The translations under genes were made by a program, and so were the position numbers. Positions 62,651 through 64,000 of a DNA stretch of 64,000 nucleotides are shown piece after piece. This DNA is from Onchocerca lupi (lineage: Eukaryota; Nematoda; Chromadorea; Rhabditida; Onchocercidae). Under the pieces are notes generated by a model. That model saw only the letters and a program-made list of their open reading frames with translations, had not been told where the DNA came from and did not search any database. The stretch's first letter is position 1, and every line of letters starts with the position of its first letter. The stretch covers positions 310,001 through 374,000 of the forward strand of contig JAOVVO010000011.1 in the NCBI GenBank assembly GCA_028564675.1, given 5' to 3'.

Positions 62651-64000
62651 CGTACGATTGATTGATCAATAAATTAATTTCGTTTTTATTCAAAAATTTG
62701 ATCCAAGAATGTATAAATTTGTTTCACTATTTCTAAATGCTCAATAATAAATCCATTAAAATCTAACCTTAAAAAATAGCAAAATGTTAGCAAATAATCG
62801 AATACCATAGAAAAAGTAATAGCAATTTGAAATATTTAAAAAAAAAAAAAAAAAAGAAAAAATTTATTCTATAAATTGTACATCAATCTAAATTATTATT
62901 GTTGAAAAATTGAAAAAAAAAAAATGATGTTAGAGATTAAAGCAAAAGTAAATTCTTATTCATTTTGAAAATGTTTCATAATTAATAATTTAAATTAATT
63001 TCCTTTCTATAATTGATTTTCTTATTTTCTATCCTATTTATATCACATTTATTTTACACTTGTAAATGTTAAATGAATCAAAAAAAAAAAGAAGAAAAAA
63101 AAAATTTTTCATGAAAATTCAGGAAAAAAAATATGTAAACAAGCACACTTTGCCAATTATTTTTTTTTTCTAATTTTGCTGAACCGGATAAATGATTCGT
63201 TCTTTTTATAATAATAATAATTCAACTTGTTGATCATCGAGCATTTCTAAATTAGACGATATTGAAGTTTTTGATTGCACTTTTTTATTTTTTTTTTTTT
63301 TGTTTTGTTTACATCGAAATAAATTAATTATAATTCTGCAGCAATATTTCATTAAAATTGAATTTGATAAAATTTAAATGTATGGTTTATGCTATATGAT
63401 AAGCTTTGTTTTTGTCAAATATAAATTATTTTGCCTATTTATTCGTAAATATCAACATTTCATGATTATTTACATTGATTGTAAATTTTTTGATCAAAAA
63501 AATTTCAATTAGCAAAGTTAAAAATAAAACAAAATAATTATTTTTGTATGTGTTGTTCAGCAAACATATGTACTCCATAATATGAAAAATAAATTTTCAA
63601 TAATAATTTACTAATTTTTTTTTTTTTTTTTTTTTGCTATTTCAAATAGTAAAAGATTTTGGACATTAAAAAAAAAAAAAATTGCAACTTGTTGATATCA
63701 CATTCGCATCAAAATAGATCAATCAGTAAAACTGATCAGTTTAACTTAGGTTAAAATGATTTTCGTTATTTTATTTCCGATTTTTATTCTTTCAAATGCA
63801 TTTTGATTAATTTACATGACAAAATAGTATGCAACAATGTTTAGCATTTCGATATTTTATTTAAATTATTTCAAGTTTGCATATTCATTTTTGGCAAATT
63901 TTAATTGCAAAAATTTCTGTTAATTCTAAAAATGGAATTATATTTAGAATTTTAAATTATATTTTGAAAGGGAAATTTATATTTTAAAAATGAATGATTC

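Larger units (their letters stand above)
60714..64000. other. Intergenic tail of the window
   Basis: About 3.3 kb of very AT-rich DNA with no coding exon or RNA gene recognised. A candidate WDR37 poly(A) signal AATAAA lies at 61404-61409. The stretch holds a 56-bp tandem duplication (61501-61612), a (TTGA)n tract with an inverted partner (62601-62649) and many A or T runs. Apparent reading frames are short and low in complexity. Confidence 0.55.

Noticed and set aside
1..64000. tRNA, rRNA, SL RNA, CRISPR arrays, complete transposons or Wolbachia-derived genes
   Set aside because: I looked for T-loop motifs, regular spaced repeats, transposase or reverse-transcriptase motifs and bacterial-type frames by eye and found none that hold up.

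Overview
This 64 kb window is AT-rich, intron-rich animal nuclear DNA. It reads as a nematode genome, most likely a filarial or other spirurid (clade III) worm. That placement is inferred from base composition, mostly 50-1,000 bp introns ending in short TTTCAG or TTTTAG acceptors, start codons lying 2-11 bases behind perfect acceptors (as expected for spliced-leader trans-splicing), and protein sequences. No bacterial genes, CRISPR arrays, tRNA or rRNA genes, or complete transposons were seen.

Eight gene products could be reconstructed exon by exon from seven loci. Every splice phase closes to a whole reading frame. (1) 253-3930 (+): the C-terminal 577 residues of the TFIIH helicase XPB; the 5' end lies outside the window. 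(2) 7609-4505 (-): a three-zinc-finger JAZF1 homologue, tail-to-tail with XPB. (3) 8929-31036 (+): a Domino/EP400/SRCAP-family SWR1-type chromatin remodeller (ssl-1-like). Two C-terminal forms are predicted: a 1,969-residue form ending at 21779 and a 2,605-residue form that uses an internal donor at 20834 and 20 further exons, which add a SANT-type domain and a Q/T/S-rich tail. (4) 35144-42266 (+): integrin beta (pat-3-like), 821 residues. (5) 43526-47702 (+): a fast-evolving F-box protein with LRR-like sequence, 396 residues. (6) 50812-48823 (-): NDUFS8, the TYKY subunit of complex I, 206 residues. (7) 54719-52547 (-): a PPTC7-like mitochondrial PP2C phosphatase, 316 residues. (8) 55934-60713 (+): WDR37, 482 residues.

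Layout: XPB and JAZF1 converge. JAZF1 and the remodeller diverge from a shared 1.3 kb upstream region. About 4 kb with microsatellites separates the remodeller from integrin. The F-box gene and NDUFS8 converge, NDUFS8 and PPTC7 lie head-to-tail, and PPTC7 and WDR37 diverge. The last 3.3 kb has no recognisable gene. There is no sign of an operon.

The most notable biology is the single remodeller locus. It appears to encode both an SRCAP/Domino-B-like and an EP400/Domino-A-like protein by choice between an intronic stop with its own poly(A) signal and an alternative 5' splice site. Other observations include a GC-AG intron in XPB, a nearly identical 61-bp copy of an integrin exon end inside the preceding intron, a decayed exon duplication in the F-box gene, and a T/G-skewed stretch that may be a mitochondrial insertion.
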